Shown here: one piece after another, positions 43,164 to 55,990 of the stretch
Position numbering within the stretch: the first letter of the stretch is position 1
Layout: each line of letters starts with the position of its first letter
From: Spirometra erinaceieuropaei
Lineage: Eukaryota > Platyhelminthes > Cestoda > Diphyllobothriidea > Diphyllobothriidae
Direction: 5' to 3'
Assembly: GCA_902702965.1 (NCBI GenBank)
Contig: CACRXP010000005.1
Span: 3,267,618-3,331,617, forward strand
DNA: 64,000 bases
The notes under the pieces: generated by a model
What the model was told of the DNA's origin: nothing
The model's database searches: none
What the model saw: the letters and a program-made list of their open reading frames with translations, nothing else
Program-made: the position numbers and the translations under genes

Positions 43164-46100
43164 CTGCAATGCACAATTTCAGCGAGAAGAGTTAAATTGG
43201 AGTACGGTGAGCAAATGAGGGAGAACACATGTTCGAAAAGTATCTCAATTTTTAGTTCAGTATTGGGCAAAGCAACACCATCGATGAACACGCGAAACCT
43301 TCAACAATAGCACGTGTACGCCTAATGCGATGAGGATTTACGGGTAACGCCTAACCGCGTCCGTTTGTCGGTTTCAAACTTCCGCTGGTAGTCTGCGCGT
43401 TTTACATCCTCATACACGCACTCTGCCTCCATATTAATCTATTTCCCCGGAAGCCACTGAGTGGTTTAATGTTTGCGTTTACGCTCTTGCCACTACCAAA
43501 CGATACTTTAGTCCTTTGAGCGACACACAAGGTCGGTAAATTGAGGAAACTGGTGGACTGATATGATGGCATTCGCTTGCTCGATAATTGAGCGCAACGA
43601 GCAAAATCTACAAGAAAATAATTAGTGGAACATCCAAAATGTGTGACTTACCAAGCTCCTGCGTCGTATCAAGTTCTATATTAAATGGAGAGTAGAAGTT
43701 TGGGAGAGGGTTCAATTGGAAGTTCGCAAAGCCCCTTAAACCTTTGAATCCAAGCGTCGTGTGAAAATAAATTAACAGGTCGCCAATGTTGCCTATACGC
43801 CACTGTGTCTTTTGTCTTGGACTGCAATCATAATCAAGTAATCGTCACTGACGCGTAAGGATAGGCTTACTTTGTACAAATATAACGTGCACACTGTCCC
43901 TCTTAATTTATACTGCCAAATCAAATTGGGAGAATGAGAGCTTAACGGAAATCAAAACTTGTCCCAAAATATTAATGGTAACGAAAACCACGCTCTACGG
44001 TCTGTTGCATGACTCGGATAAGAGGGAGGAATGCTGTTTTGTTGTTGGTCAAGACACATTAAATAAACCTAATTTCTAAGTTGTACCTTAGGCCCAATTA
44101 AGGTCAGCGTATTGAACCAGGTGTGTCACATTTCTTGAAAGCATGCGACCTGTCTGGTTCATGTTAACCCAATATAGTTCTCTGGAGAGGTTTTTGGACT
44201 TGTTTCGCCAGTACACGCAAATCCGTATTTCCTGATCAGTCAGTTATGTCAAATGCTGAAAATGTCTCGTAATGCGTATGTTTAAAGTTAATCCGTCAGA
44301 AATCGAAAATTGCCCATTAACCTACCCCGAAAACCGACTGTTAATGTCAATCATGCTAGAACTTCGAGTACGGACAAAGTAAAGAAAAACGCATCCGGAA
44401 AAAACAACACTTCCTACAAAGCAATGCCTCGTAAATGTAGCGTCGGCAAAGGTTTTACCTTTAATCCATTTTTGCACGTCGGCTTCTACAAAATAAGAAC
44501 GGCAGGCATTGTTTACGCCACAAAGATTAATGTGGTCCTTAGGATTTAAATTCTTTGCTTTTGAGATTTACGCCCTAACCAGCAGGTTACGTTAATGACT
44601 GCTTATTATGCTGATGACAATCTTTCTATTACTTAATGCATGTTTAACCTAGTCTGAAGTTGCCTAGGTTAAGTGAAATGGCGCTATTTTTCTCAGAGAC
44701 ACCTCAAAGGGCTTACAGCCTATGCCCCACTCATTGACCAAGGTTGTGATGCCCATGTGGTTAATTAATTTTAACATATCTGCTTATCCTTTTCTAACAT
44801 ATTACTAAAAAGAGGTCTTCGACATTCAGTCGATTAGTATTTTTTTATTTGGAGTCTCGACTAGCTCTTGAAAAACCAAAGTCAAAATTTGGCCACAAAG
44901 ACCGCGCAATGTTATGTCATTATGATCGAACATACCACCACTGACTAATTTCAAGAGACTCTCTAAAAGTAAATCATAATAAAAAATAAGTGGACGTATT
45001 GGTACGGAGATGAATATTGAGAACTGCAATTTGCTTTTGTAGAAGCGTCTTCAGTTAAGAAAAATTGCCGTATTTTAGTTGACGAGTAATATTGATGGGT
45101 TAACCTTAGGATATCATGCAAAATGTATAACTAATTTTTGTTTTAAAAACCGTTTTATGCTATTTACTATTTTTATGAGAATGCGACAAATAATTTTTGA
45201 TCGCTTTATTGTGTGCCTTTGGCGCAACATGTATGACTCTATTGTAATACTTAAAAGGACGTTCGAATATCAAGTCCATATCCATCTTGCATTCGAATAT
45301 ACATTCATTCCTCTGTGCTTTGAGTTGCGTAAATAGTGATGTGTATATTAGCGTGAATTAGAATGTAGTAACTTACCAAGTTTGCTATGCAGTTCTAAAA
45401 CCAAAGACATTTGAGAGTCGTACATGACAGGCAATTACTTACGTATACCAAAGTAGACAAAATAGTTGTGTTTACCATAACGAAGTAAACTGCTCTTCAA
45501 ATGTCGGTGGATGTGCTTGAGTTAGTTAAATATATATGGAGAATAATAATTTTCTACCTGCTGCTAGTTGCATGAAATGATATACTGTATATTTGGTCAA
45601 GGTCAGAATTCCAGAATTAATCGTCACGCGCTAGACTTAGGTGAAAAAACACGATCACAACTTGTGATATCAAAAAACTACTGCCTGTCATACATCGACA
45701 ATTTTTGTATTTTAACTGAGGAGTCATCGTTGGAAGCATATTCTTCTATTTAGAGAAGACAATGGGGAAACGCAAATTAGGAATATGCAACGTATCTGGT
45801 TATAGACGATACACTGAACAATTATCGTCTTCAATATATGTCCAAGTAAGTACTGGATTGTGAATTAGAAGTGCTCGCACATATAAAATGACATTCGAAT
45901 ATTGGCATTAAGACAACAATACTTAATTCGTCAGGTTAGGCGTACTTACTCAAGAGTTCTTGAGGGTCTTAAGAAATCAAAAGGAAAGTCAGTTCCCTAT
46001 TAAATTCTATCTCCAAAGAATAAAAGGGGCTTTTTCTACGTCTACTTTTAAAACCGGTCGGCGGAGAGCAGCTTGCAAAATAGAACATTCAAAAATGCAT

Positions 46101-47941
46101 TTGGAGATTTCTTAGCAATACTATTAAAGCGCCAGAAAGATGACTGTGTCGCGTAACCAATAAACGGACTTCTGTACGTTACAGATACTTTGGGGGTAAA
46201 GAATATGTTAAAATATATGAAAACCAAAAGAGTGGTAGATACGCAATGGCCGAAAATATAATATAAATTCACAGAAAGCAGTTACTAAACATATCAGTTT
46301 ATAATCAGTCTAGTGACTGACACAGCGGGCGATCAAGATCTGAAGTGTATTTAAAAGTGGTGGCATAATAGAAATGCAGCAAGAAGCCGTTTCCTTTTAA
46401 TGTTGATAGACGGCTTGTAGTTTGGAGTTAGTGATTCCTTATTTCACTATTGTTGGACGTCATGTATTAAAATTTTGTAAGTATATTTTTGCAGTCCGCC
46501 AAGGAAATCGATTTGGTCAAGTGCCTAGCTGTTAAAAGATTTGGTTTGGTGAAAGTACTGCGACGGTGGCCCTGTTTGACAGAAAATATGATGTCGCTAT
46601 TTTAAATAATCATGAGGTAGGAAAGTGGAAAGGAATGTATAGGGCGAATTCAACGATAATGTTTTTAACGAAAATACTAAATTTTCAATCGGATCCGTAG
46701 TATATGATCAGATATCTGCTTTCAAAACATAAATACAAATACATAATACGGATTTGTCTTATCCGCATGGTTTATGAAAGAACGACCTCAGTCAGAATAT
46801 TTATCAGTTTTTACTGTAGGGCAATTTATACAATAGTGCTGCTAAATGTCTTAAAATTTCTTGACGACACAAAACCGCGAAGTTGTGAAACCTGCAAGTC
46901 CGAACGTTGACTAAACGACACGCCTTACAATAACAACGGATTCACTGCACTGTTCAATACACTACTGCCAAGGACTTAAACAAATTCTTACAACTGAAAT
47001 AACCTCACATGATGCATGTTCCCCGCAGAATAGAGCAACTTAAATCCGTTAGCTGAAGACCACTATGCTCGCATGCTTCATTGGCCATGATTGGCATCTT
47101 ACTTCAAGATTTCACATAAAGAGCAGATAATTACCTGGAATAGTGGAGCTAAGTGGTGTTGGGTTGTTCTTACTGACTGAAGCCCAGCTTTTATCTAAAC
47201 AAGGGAACAAAAAATGCGCTTAACCACAAATCTCGGGAGGCCAAGGCAACATATTTTCGCAAACTACGCAGATAAATTTTTTACTCTCTTGAAAGAGACA
47301 GTGACCTGGCTTTCGCGTGTGCGGCAAATTTTATGTGCATCTTTGTGAATCTTAAGATTCCACTTGACGAAAGGCTGGTATGCGTTGGAAGGAGAACTTG
47401 GACTGAATTCGGTTCCAAAGCTCAGTGTTCGAATTCCGGGAGTGTCAGACGGGCGGTGACTAATAGGTGACGGCTTAATTGCCCTATGGCATTCCTTGAA
47501 TCGGCGGGCAGGTACTTTCCGCGTTATGTTCAAACTGGCTATTTCATGACTGCTTGGCATTCGTTAAGTATGTGTTCATTTTGACGCACTTTGGGGTTCT
47601 GAATTTTAAACATACCTCGCAAGGCAGTTGGATTGGTTAGATTTGGACTGAGCAGCAAACGCAGGCCACTACCAAATACGCTTTCAAGCAGAGTATCAAT
47701 CAAATTTTCAAGCAGGCCGACCAGGCGACTAAATCCTTGGACTTCCACTACGTTATTTATTTTAAATACGAGCTTTTAGACAATCCGAGAATGCTGCCGC
47801 TGGATGAATAACATGCATGAAAGGGAAGTACTGTTTAAATAAATAAAGTCTGTTTGGCCTACCAATCACATTTACGACACTGTCCGAAACGGCAAAAATT
47901 GACAGGAGCGCAAAAACAAGCGGGAAGTAGATGGAACACAT
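43126..47941 (-). CDS. Micro-exon gene 2 (MEG2): secreted modular protein, ~130 aa, 9 exons
   Basis: Joined minus-strand exons: 47941-47863, 47747-47616, 47038-47009, 45967-45950, 45584-45558, 45394-45377, 44962-44936, 43675-43652 and 43163-43126. Exon 1 encodes a signal peptide, the 132-nt exon 2 an amphipathic helical segment, and the rest 18-30-nt micro-exons plus the terminal exon. All internal exons are multiples of three in phase 1 with AG/GT flanks. The terminal exon reaches TAA at 43128-43126, overlapping AATAAA. Gene structure matches MEG1 and known flatworm MEGs, but I see no clear sequence homology between the two products. Exons at 47038 and 45584 have weaker acceptors. Confidence 0.78.
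43652..43675 (-). CDS. MEG2 micro-exon, 24 nt
   Basis: Acceptor ccatttaatatag, donor GTAAGT. Adds ELDTTQEL. Confidence 0.7.
44936..44962 (-). CDS. MEG2 micro-exon, 27 nt
   Basis: Acceptor gatttacttttag, donor GTATGT. Adds ESLLKLVSG. Confidence 0.78.
45377..45394 (-). CDS. MEG2 micro-exon, 18 nt
   Basis: Acceptor tctttggttttag, donor GTAAGT. Adds ELHSKL. Confidence 0.78.
45558..45584 (-). CDS. MEG2 micro-exon, 27 nt
   Basis: Acceptor ccaaatatacag, donor GTAGAA. Adds IYHFMQLAA. Confidence 0.55.
45950..45967 (-). CDS. MEG2 micro-exon, 18 nt
   Basis: Acceptor ttgatttcttaag, donor GTAAGT. Adds YPQELL, or DPQELL if the exon before is skipped. Confidence 0.75.
   Translation of the reverse strand, partial: TLKNS
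47009..47038 (-). CDS. MEG2 micro-exon, 30 nt
   Basis: Acceptor cggatttaag, donor GTGAGG. Adds VALFCGEHAS, the only Cys in this part of the protein. Phase fits; the acceptor is mediocre. Confidence 0.5.
47616..47747 (-). CDS. MEG2 exon 2, 132 nt
   Basis: 44 codons, phase 1 on both sides. The acceptor (aataacgtag) lacks a strong pyrimidine tract; the donor is GTATGT. It encodes a Leu-rich amphipathic stretch (…LVGLLENLIDTLLESVF…) and then …NPTALR. Confidence 0.68.
47863..47941 (-). CDS. MEG2 exon 1, signal peptide
   Basis: 26 codons plus one base. It begins MCSIYFPLVFALLSIFAVS, a clear hydrophobic signal sequence. The donor is G|GTAGGC. The ATG at 47941 is preferred; an upstream TTG is not a likely start. 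Confidence 0.8.
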
Positions 47942-47995
47942 GTTCAATTTATTAGCCGAAGACAATCGTTTCCACAGTCGGCTTCTGTGTCAGTC

Positions 47996-48003
47996 ATATA
48001 TAT
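47996..48003 (-). promoter_or_regulatory. TATA box of micro-exon gene 2
   Basis: TATATATG on the minus strand, 55-62 nt before the ATG. A start near 47970 would give a leader of about 29 nt. Confidence 0.5.
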
Positions 48004-48194
48004 GTGTATATGTTGTGCACATAACCTCATTTGTTTTATCGCGTAGAAGGAAGCGGGCAGACCATTCAGGTAGTTTGTTGCTCCCATTTCCGTAACATGA
48101 CGCGGACGCAACCAGAAAAACAAGCAGAATAGGTACCACCTGCACTTTAGTTGGGGGAGTTAATCAACGTCTTTAATTTAAGTCAGGGTGTACA

Positions 48195-48670
48195 CTAGAT
48201 GAGAGATCAAATTCAGGGAAGACTCCGCCTGCTCAGTGTTCTTGTTTTTGATACAAGATGGATTGGCAGTCATAAGTGTAATCTGAAAAGAGGAAACAAA
48301 AACAAAACAAGCGCAATCTCACGAGCCAAGGAAATGATTTTAACAAAACTAATTTACTCTCGTTGCCATGACAAGTGGTGCTTCCTGGTTAGTTTGAAAA
48401 TGGGAACGTACAATGTTATGTACAGCAAATCTTCGCAAACGTATTAAACAGCATATTTGGGAAATATAAAGCGTGTCCACTTTCAACTGTAAAACTCCCA
48501 CCACGTTCCAGCGTTTCGAAAAATACCTCTACACAGCTTTACGAGTGTCTTCAATTTCAAAACTATTCAGACACGCTCGGGTCACACCTTGTAGCAGACA
48601 CTTTCCGACCTCGTTGCTGGCCGTGTCAGTTCTGTCATCATTCTGAAACAAATCACGAGACTTAATGACT
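48195..48670 (+). repeat. Family D repeat, copy D1
   Basis: Direct copy of 50690-51190. Shared words include CTCCCACCACGTTCCA, CACAGCTTTACGAGTG and TCGTTGCTGGCCGTGTCA. No coding part; family unknown. Confidence 0.65.
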
Positions 48671-49589
48671 GTGACCGCCCTGATGACAATTTCTATTCTT
48701 GTCTTTCCTTTTGTCTTTCCCTGTACTCATGCCAGCCTGTCTTTGTCTCTGTATCCCTCCTCGTCGGCTCTCGTCATTCTTTGTTCATTGTTGTTTGTCC
48801 ATTGTCTAATCTAAAACGCAAATTCGATGTCCCCTTTCCTCAAATTGTCTACAGAGTTTTCCAAAGTTGGGTGTTTCACTGCCGCAGTTGAAACCCCTGA
48901 CCAAAGGACAGAGATATTCTGTATCAGATAATGATATCATTCGACATGTAATTGCAGCAGGCTACCGTTATTAGTTTTCATATTTATACACAGAGCTCAT
49001 CCTTATTTTGTTATAAATTACTTCAGCAGTCTTTCTGAACCAAAAATTCGCAAACATACATTCGAATCAAATAATGTAACGTTTTACTGCCGTTTTAGGC
49101 TAATTTGCGACTTACATTTTGCAAAACGTAGTTAAGATCTCACACATAGGGCGTTTGTTAGTCAATTTCAAACAAGCCTTATTCAGAAGATGGATAATTC
49201 TAAGAGTTCATCGACTACATGGACGTCCGAAAAATGTGGAACGAAATCCGTCAATGTTTTGAAGCGTTGTTTAGTACATAACTACTCTATCATTCCAGTT
49301 AGACAGTGTGTATTTATGAAGGTGTCTTAAGAGAGTAGAAGAATGTATCATTTAATTTTCACTGAGAATATACAGAGTGCAGTTTTAAAACTTCCGGTCG
49401 GAAATGAAATTGCAAATTTGGTACAAAGTTAAACGGGAACGAAAAGCAACCTAGGGACACATTGTCCTTGAAAGTAAAATTTAAAGGACATGCCACCTTC
49501 TGTCAGATGTGTAAATCAAAGAATTTGTCTGCAAATGTTTTAATCTATAAAATATATTTGAATAAATAGGGTCACACAAAATCACTGGA
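48671..49589. other. No recognisable feature
   Basis: AT-rich spacer between the D copies; no coding signal. Confidence 0.4.
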
Positions 49590-49790
49590 GGAACTCGAAC
49601 TATGTAAGTAGCCATTCTTAACGTGTGAGGTCCTTGCAGGCGACTAAAATGCATTGCGTTTAGACTTTGACCTCTTGACGTGACTGAAATAGCTTGTGAT
49701 TATGTTGCACGGTAATCACTGTTATAATCCCACCTAATTCATCCTTTCTGATCGACAATACATTTCAAAATGTCGGTCCCCTTAGGACCT
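49590..49790. repeat. Family A arm fragment
   Basis: Inner arm sequence (gtaagtagccattc … ttgcaggcgac … gttgcacggtaatcac) as in the right arms of A3 and A4. Confidence 0.5.
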
Positions 49791-50689
49791 TATCTGTATT
49801 TGACACAACATTTCCAAAAACGACCACAAATATCCTGACCGAAGACAGGTTAACGGACACCTACCTTCCTAGTAGACAAAAAGCAGTCGTTTCGCTAGGC
49901 TACTTTGAGCTTCTTATTGCGTAAATGCACCAGCCAATCAATGAAAGCTCTCCTCCGGCAAGTAGAACTCCTGAGCATCTGCCTTATTGTATACAGAATT
50001 CCTGAACTTCACCATATTACTTCAACTCCCACTCACAGAATCAATGATGTCATAGGCCTTCTAAAACTGTCAGTTTTGGTCCTCTAAATTATCACAGGGG
50101 ACTGACATTTATTTGGGACGAATTTAAAGAATCACACTGTAGCAAACGCACCATGACTGAAAACTGAAAGCCTTCTGCGATGAGTCGAAATTTGTCAAGA
50201 CTTTTAAAACAGACGATTCAATCCGTCAACCTTATGTGAGGCCAGGTAAACGAGGTGATTTTATCTATTTGATATGATCGCGCTGGCATTGAAGCTAAGC
50301 CTCCCGCCATCAGTTGAAAAAAGTAACGGTCCCCATGTGTTTCATCTGCTGCATGCGTGATTCGAACCGGAGACTATAACGGCGTGCCAAGTGTAGTAGC
50401 TCGAAAGGTTGCTAACTATGGAAGGCATTATTGTGAAGAATTATAAAAAGAATGTCACTACCACTCATTTCCTCCCTCTCCTCAGCTAATACGGTAGCGT
50501 AACGCTCCACCAATATTACGAACTGCGCATCATCAGCAAAGAAATTCATCTCTCCACCTTCCTGACGACCTCTTAGTTATTGTTGGGCTGCAACACAAAT
50601 GGGGCAGCAGCCTGCGATCAGCACCCATCAAATCATAAACCAAACTACTTCGAATGCATCGCTTTAGCGGTTTACGGGGTTTCATAATC

Positions 50690-51190
50690 TTTAGTTTGCA
50701 CTTGTTTGGCAGCCATAAGCGCAATCTGCAACGAGGGAACGGAAACCAAGCATGTGCAATCTCACAAGCCGCAGAGTTCAAGAAGATAATTTTAACAAAA
50801 CTGACTCCCTCACGTTGCCGTGACAAGTAGTACACTTTGCTTAGCTTAAGACTAAAAACGTAAAATCTAATGAATGGCAAATCTCTCCAGATGAGTTAAG
50901 CAGCACATATGGGAGCTATACAGGGTGTTCCCATACGTCGTAAAAACCACATGCGAGATTAGACTTATTCACATTTTCTTCATCTGTAAACTAGTTGCTG
51001 CAGTGTCATCTGCAAGACTCCCACCACGTTCCAACGCTTCGAAAAAGAGCTCTACACAGCTTTACGAGTGCCTTCAATTCCAAAACCATTCAGACGCGCT
51101 CGGGTCAAACCTTGTAGCATCCATTTCCCGATCTCGTTGCTGGCCGTGTCAATTCTGCCATCATTCTGAGACAGAGCACGTGACTTGATG
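50690..51190 (+). repeat. Family D repeat, copy D2
   Basis: Same orientation as D1, 2.5 kb away, about 85% identical by eye. Confidence 0.65.
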
Positions 51191-51469
51191 AAATACACCA
51201 TGCTTTTGCTAGGGCCGCAGGGAAAAAGTGAAAAAGCGTAGGGTCAGGATGGCGTAAATCACATGATATGGTTGTAATTCAGTCAATTTCAGCTTTGGCT
51301 GTAGAGAATGTCTGCCCATGCAGATTCACTGAGCAAACATAAAAGCAAAAATAGAACAACGCTTCCCAAAAGTGTTTTGGCGCAGCTCACATTAAAATAT
51401 CCACGACGAATTAGTGTAATGTCAGGTTAGGCGGTTTGCTACCTGTCTGTATTCCAAGAGTTACATGCA

Positions 51470-52165
51470 TAAAAAACATGAATAACAATATTTATTCTTC
51501 TGTACAGTCGGTAGAAAATCACATCCTCTTCTAATTTAATAGCCGAAGTAAGGGTATAATTCCGTTTTAGAAAAAGCTTCTAATTGTGGGATTTTTAACG
51601 CAGGGAAATGGCCGTTAATAAAAATTCATGTCTCTCCATTTACCATTGTAGCTTGTAAAATTAACAATACGGCCTAAATCCACTGCTAAGTTTCATTAAC
51701 CCCATATAGTCTTCTCTTGATACCGTAGAGAAATGTATGGATTTCCGTACACAGAATATGCACGGTTAGAAGTTTTGAAATCCAGAATGCAAGTGTAACG
51801 GCAGGTCGTTTTCAGTATTATTCCCTTTCTTTGGGTGTGAAATTGGACGATGACGTAATTTTCTAGCAAAGGAGAAAACAAATGCATTTTTTGCATGTTT
51901 TCTATGTAATATAATTTAATTTCTAAGGTATCCAAAATAAATGAGGAAAATGCACGCTACATAAGTAGCCAGTTTTTTGCGGGATGTAGTTTTGCATGTA
52001 ACCGGAAAGAGGTTCTTTCGAAAGCAGACATCCTGAGGCAGATGGATTATTATAAACTTTTTTGCATGATGATAAGTTTTACAATCCTACTTAATTAACT
52101 CTTTCGAAGTGGAAACACATTTCGGAATTTCGGTTGACATTTCATGAGTTAGCTCACCTACTGTA
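51470..52165. repeat. Family A palindromic element (copy A3)
   Basis: A partial left arm (~51470-51580), a centre matching A4 inverted (TACCGTAGAGAAATG at ~51722) and a right arm from 51950 to CTGTA at 52161-52165. Confidence 0.6.
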
Positions 52166-53329
52166 CATCTTGAAGGCATTTACCATGGCAGTGTGTTTGG
52201 GCGTCCCTCCCACGGGGATGGTCGTTTTTAACATGTGTAGAACCATGCAAACATAAAACCACATTGTCGAACAAAATCAGCGTCCACAACAGGGGGGGTC
52301 ATGCTTTCGATCAATTAGAAAACTTCCTAATCTTTTGCTCACTGCATTTAAAAATTACATATATGCAGAAGGTAAGCCGCAAGCAAAGCAATGCGATGGT
52401 CATGTTGTTTTCAACCAATAAAACTTACCAGGTGACAAAATAACTTCGGCCCGTTTAAATGAAGAATTGGCTGTGTGCGTTGTTGCGGCACGAACTCGCA
52501 ACGTCACAGGCGTCCGAAAGTGCTCATCGCGGTTTCTGATTTAAGTCACCTACTCTGTGTGTGTGCCGCAGTGCCTTTCATAGTTGGATTAAGTGTTTAC
52601 GCTATTTAACTCTAATGCACTATTGTAATACGAGAATAACTTATTGAAAATCACACGGTAAATATCATTTCAGACTGTACGTATCTGCTTCTTAAGGGGA
52701 AACACCAGTCGGGCATTCTCCTCAGATTTTTTTGCTGTTCACTTCGTTTTGCAAGCGGCCATGCTTGCACGAAAATCCTGCTGCAGATCAGTGAGAACCC
52801 ATAAACCGTATGCTAACTGCCTCTATGCAAACGCATTGTCACGAACGTTCATCAACAAAAAGGCTTTGAGTCACTTTTAGTTGTCACCTTAATATTGGAA
52901 ACGAGTTTCTGACAGGATGATGCAATGCCGCGATGAAGGTGTCTATGAATTTGCCCGTCTAGGATTCACCGAGGGCTTTTTTTTAACCTAAAGATCTGGT
53001 GTTCTCCAATCCCTTTACAATACATCAGCTAATTGAATGCGTATGAACAGTTAATAGAACGTCCACTATGGAGCATATGTTCTTGTCCGTGTTTGTGCTG
53101 TGGTGGTCATGGGACGGGCCACGCGATGGGGGGCGCTAGACCAACGCTGGAGCTAGATCGAAATCCATGCAGGCGTTATCAGGGATATCCACCCAAAAAG
53201 AGACAAAAATCCAGGGTGGGGTGTGGTAGTCCGCCCATTTGCAGGCTCGCGTCGCGCCCATTGGGATCCGTGCCGCCCTCCCTTTTCTAATTGTATAAAC
53301 CTCTGGTCAATGTATATTGTGCACCGGAG
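52166..53329. other. No recognisable feature
   Basis: Mixed composition; the GC-richer part from 53090 may belong to the LINE fragment that follows. Nothing else is supported. Confidence 0.35.
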
Positions 53330-53560
53330 TGTTGTGGTGTGCCTAGGTGCAGGTCTTCGTTGTGCAAGCCACCTGAGCCCTCTCCGCACCTCCGGTCTTC
53401 TTGACTCTGTCTTGACACTGGGTGCAGGAGGGGTAGGAGGAGATCATGCGATAGATGCAGTGAAAGTCTACTATCCCTATAAACTAATTGCATGCTGAAT
53501 TCACCGTGCTCGTGGAGCAGACAGTGAACACAGTCAGTCACGACGTTCAAACTTTCGGAA
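53330..53560 (+). repeat. LINE 3'-end fragment
   Basis: Matches LINE positions about 9060-9360 (shared CCGGTCTTCTTGACTCTG and TCTTGACAC-GGG). The very end is diverged. 5'-truncated. Confidence 0.65.
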
Positions 53561-55095
53561 TGTTAAAGAGACAGACCTAGATGGGACTTACTAATTCTTC
53601 GTCTGCAAACACATACTGACAAAAAACTACTTCAATTTCGGAGGATTTGCGTCACGAGTGCAAGTGAATTCGTTAACCCAATTTGATGCGGCGTGAAGTG
53701 GCCAGGCCTCTTTTCTTTGTGTAAGTAAAACAGCTTTAATAGGACTACTCCATGTGGGTTCAGCTTCGTTGTATGTTCTTTCATTGGCGCATCTCAATTA
53801 TTGCTTCGTGATATTTAAAATGCTGTCATACTAAAAATATGCATGACGGTATATACCCTCTCTTACTTGCTGTAGTGTACCGACATACCGTTCTCCAGAA
53901 AAGTCGAACAGCTCAGGTCAGACTAGAACTATGATCTCCCCTACCCTTACTTATATTTGAATGAATGACCAACTCCTACAGCATTATACGGAGCGGAAAG
54001 TGTACTTGATTCATGGCAGAGGAGCATTGCAGAGAAACCAACACATATCTGCATGTACAAGTGGTACAGGTATATCGATAGCTACCGCAAAATGTCGATC
54101 AGAACTTAGCGTCTTGTCCCTCGCCCCCGAAGGACTTAATACCATTGGTCCGTTTTTATTTTTGTTTTACATGGTCCGTCCCGGTCAGCAGAACTGCTTC
54201 GTTACGCCTTACCCTAAGCAGCATGGTCAGAACGTAAGGGGTAGGGAGTCTATTAACTCCACGCTGCCTGACTTTCTCACGCAAATGGTGACACTTTAGT
54301 TTCGGGAAATTCAGACAATGCGCACAGAGTACGGTATAGCCTGCATGCTATAAATAACGACTGTCTGGAAATTCATCTACCAGATACGCAGATTTGTTGA
54401 TCACGATGTCGCTTTGTTTACGCAAAAGCCTCCATTGAACGGTTTGGGGAGCCCATGACTGAAATGAACGCCCACACGTCGCCTGCTCTGACAGTGTGTA
54501 GAGTCAGTCGTGAGTCTTGGCAAAGTAGTCCGCTTAACGGAGGGAGGTGAGGAAAAGTAGCCTTTGAGTCTGCATTTTGTAGTGCCTCCCTCCCATTGCT
54601 CAGGTAAATTGAGAAGAAAACTTTGTTTTTGTGTCTGAGCTACTGTTCCCTAGGTGATCAAAACAGTTTTTCGACCAAACCGCTGTGATTTCACGTCGAA
54701 AAAAAGAAAATGTAAGGCTGTTTTTGTTCTCCTTTCTGTGCAGGCAGGAAGATTACAGGCTTTGTTTTATTGTCTACTTCTCAGGACTAGACATATAGCA
54801 CTCTGCGTGAAACTTCCTCGTTGTTTAAAAATAGAAATCTACTGGGGCTGCAACGAACCTGGATTAATTGCACTCCGAATTTGAAACACGCTTTAGCATC
54901 ACTTGGAAAAACTCGTTATGGGGGACCTGTAAATTCAGGCTTTGGCAGTGAACATTAAAAATTTTGCTACCCTTACAGCGGAAATCCACCAAGAAGTCAA
55001 TCAAGGAAAAGACAACACGCAGTACGTCTAGTTCACTGAAGGGTGTTTGACCATATCATCTTACAAGTGCATATGCAGACGAGAGAAAAGCCAAT
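53561..55095. other. No recognisable feature
   Basis: A 112-codon plus frame at 53961-54299 has no motif and is probably chance. Confidence 0.35.
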
Positions 55096-55099
55096 GTAA

Positions 55100-55260
55100 T
55101 AATATCTGCTGGCCAATGCCAATTTCCCTGAAACGGCTTTGGATGCTTAAGCGATTTTTGACAGCATGTTTAGCACTTCTAATAATGCACACAGATAATA
55201 AAATGTTAAGCTAAGAAGGGCAAATTGTAACGGCGAATCCTAGTGTCTTCCATGCTGGAA
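55100..55260 (+). repeat. Family F repeat, copy F1
   Basis: Direct copy of 58745-58915 (GGCCAATGCCAAT/GGCTAATGCCAAT, CAGCATG-TTAGCACTTCTAAT, CTAAGAAGGG). Unknown family. Confidence 0.6.
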
Positions 55261-55504
55261 GATTCTGTTGATTTCACTATTGATATTAACTACATACATA
55301 TCTGATTCCGCGTTTATATAGTCATGCATGTTGCCGATCTTCTTTCTTTTAATCATCATATGAAAAGTCAGAGGTGACGAGGGAAGTGGATACTGTCGAT
55401 TTCTGGGTGAGCTTTAAGAGATTGTAGTGTTTCATTCAATAAACCCAATTATGCAAATTAGACTTGTGCTTATTTACCTTGCACTATGCTCAACTAAGGA
55501 CCAC

Positions 55505-55990
55505 ATGTTAATAGGAATTGTCACAAGACGGAACAGTTAATGAAAGTTTAGGGAAAATTTGGAGACTACCAGAGACTCTGCTGATAAGCATCTGCCATGA
55601 CGTATGAAACCCGTTGAATACGGTGAAGGCACGAAAAGTCAGATTCCACTATTGTGTGCCCTAAAGATAACTTGGACGTAAAACCCAACACCATGGTCTT
55701 GCAAATGGTGACCAGCGAAAGACAGTATAAATAAAGTCATCGTTTTTCATAATGTTCGAATTCAATATTTAGGCCAATATTCAGGGTCACAGAACGATGT
55801 TATAGAAAGCTAAGCAATAAGTTTATGTGGAATCCACTGGCTCACAAGGTGGTATACATAAGCGTTCTCGACTCAAAATGATTACTTACGTAGGATTGTA
55901 TTATTAATCACCCTGCAGCATACTGTCATGATAACTCAGTTATTTCAGCATGCCGGTTTTAGAATGAACGTCTTTTCGTCTGTTTGCCAA
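55505..55990 (-). repeat. Inverted segmental duplicate (E-type plus A arm)
   Basis: Inverted match to 60385-60945. It covers AATAGGAATTGTC, the E-like part (ACCTTGTGAGCCAGTGGATT on the minus strand) and the beginning of an A arm (TTCTCGACTCAAAA). Confidence 0.55.

Noticed and set aside
47151..47164. 14-nt minus-strand exon-like segment (AG…GTAATT) in MEG2
   Set aside because: Its length would break the phase that every other exon keeps.
52437..52451. 15-nt minus-strand exon-like segment next to GTAAGT
   Set aside because: Poor acceptor and no neighbouring exons.
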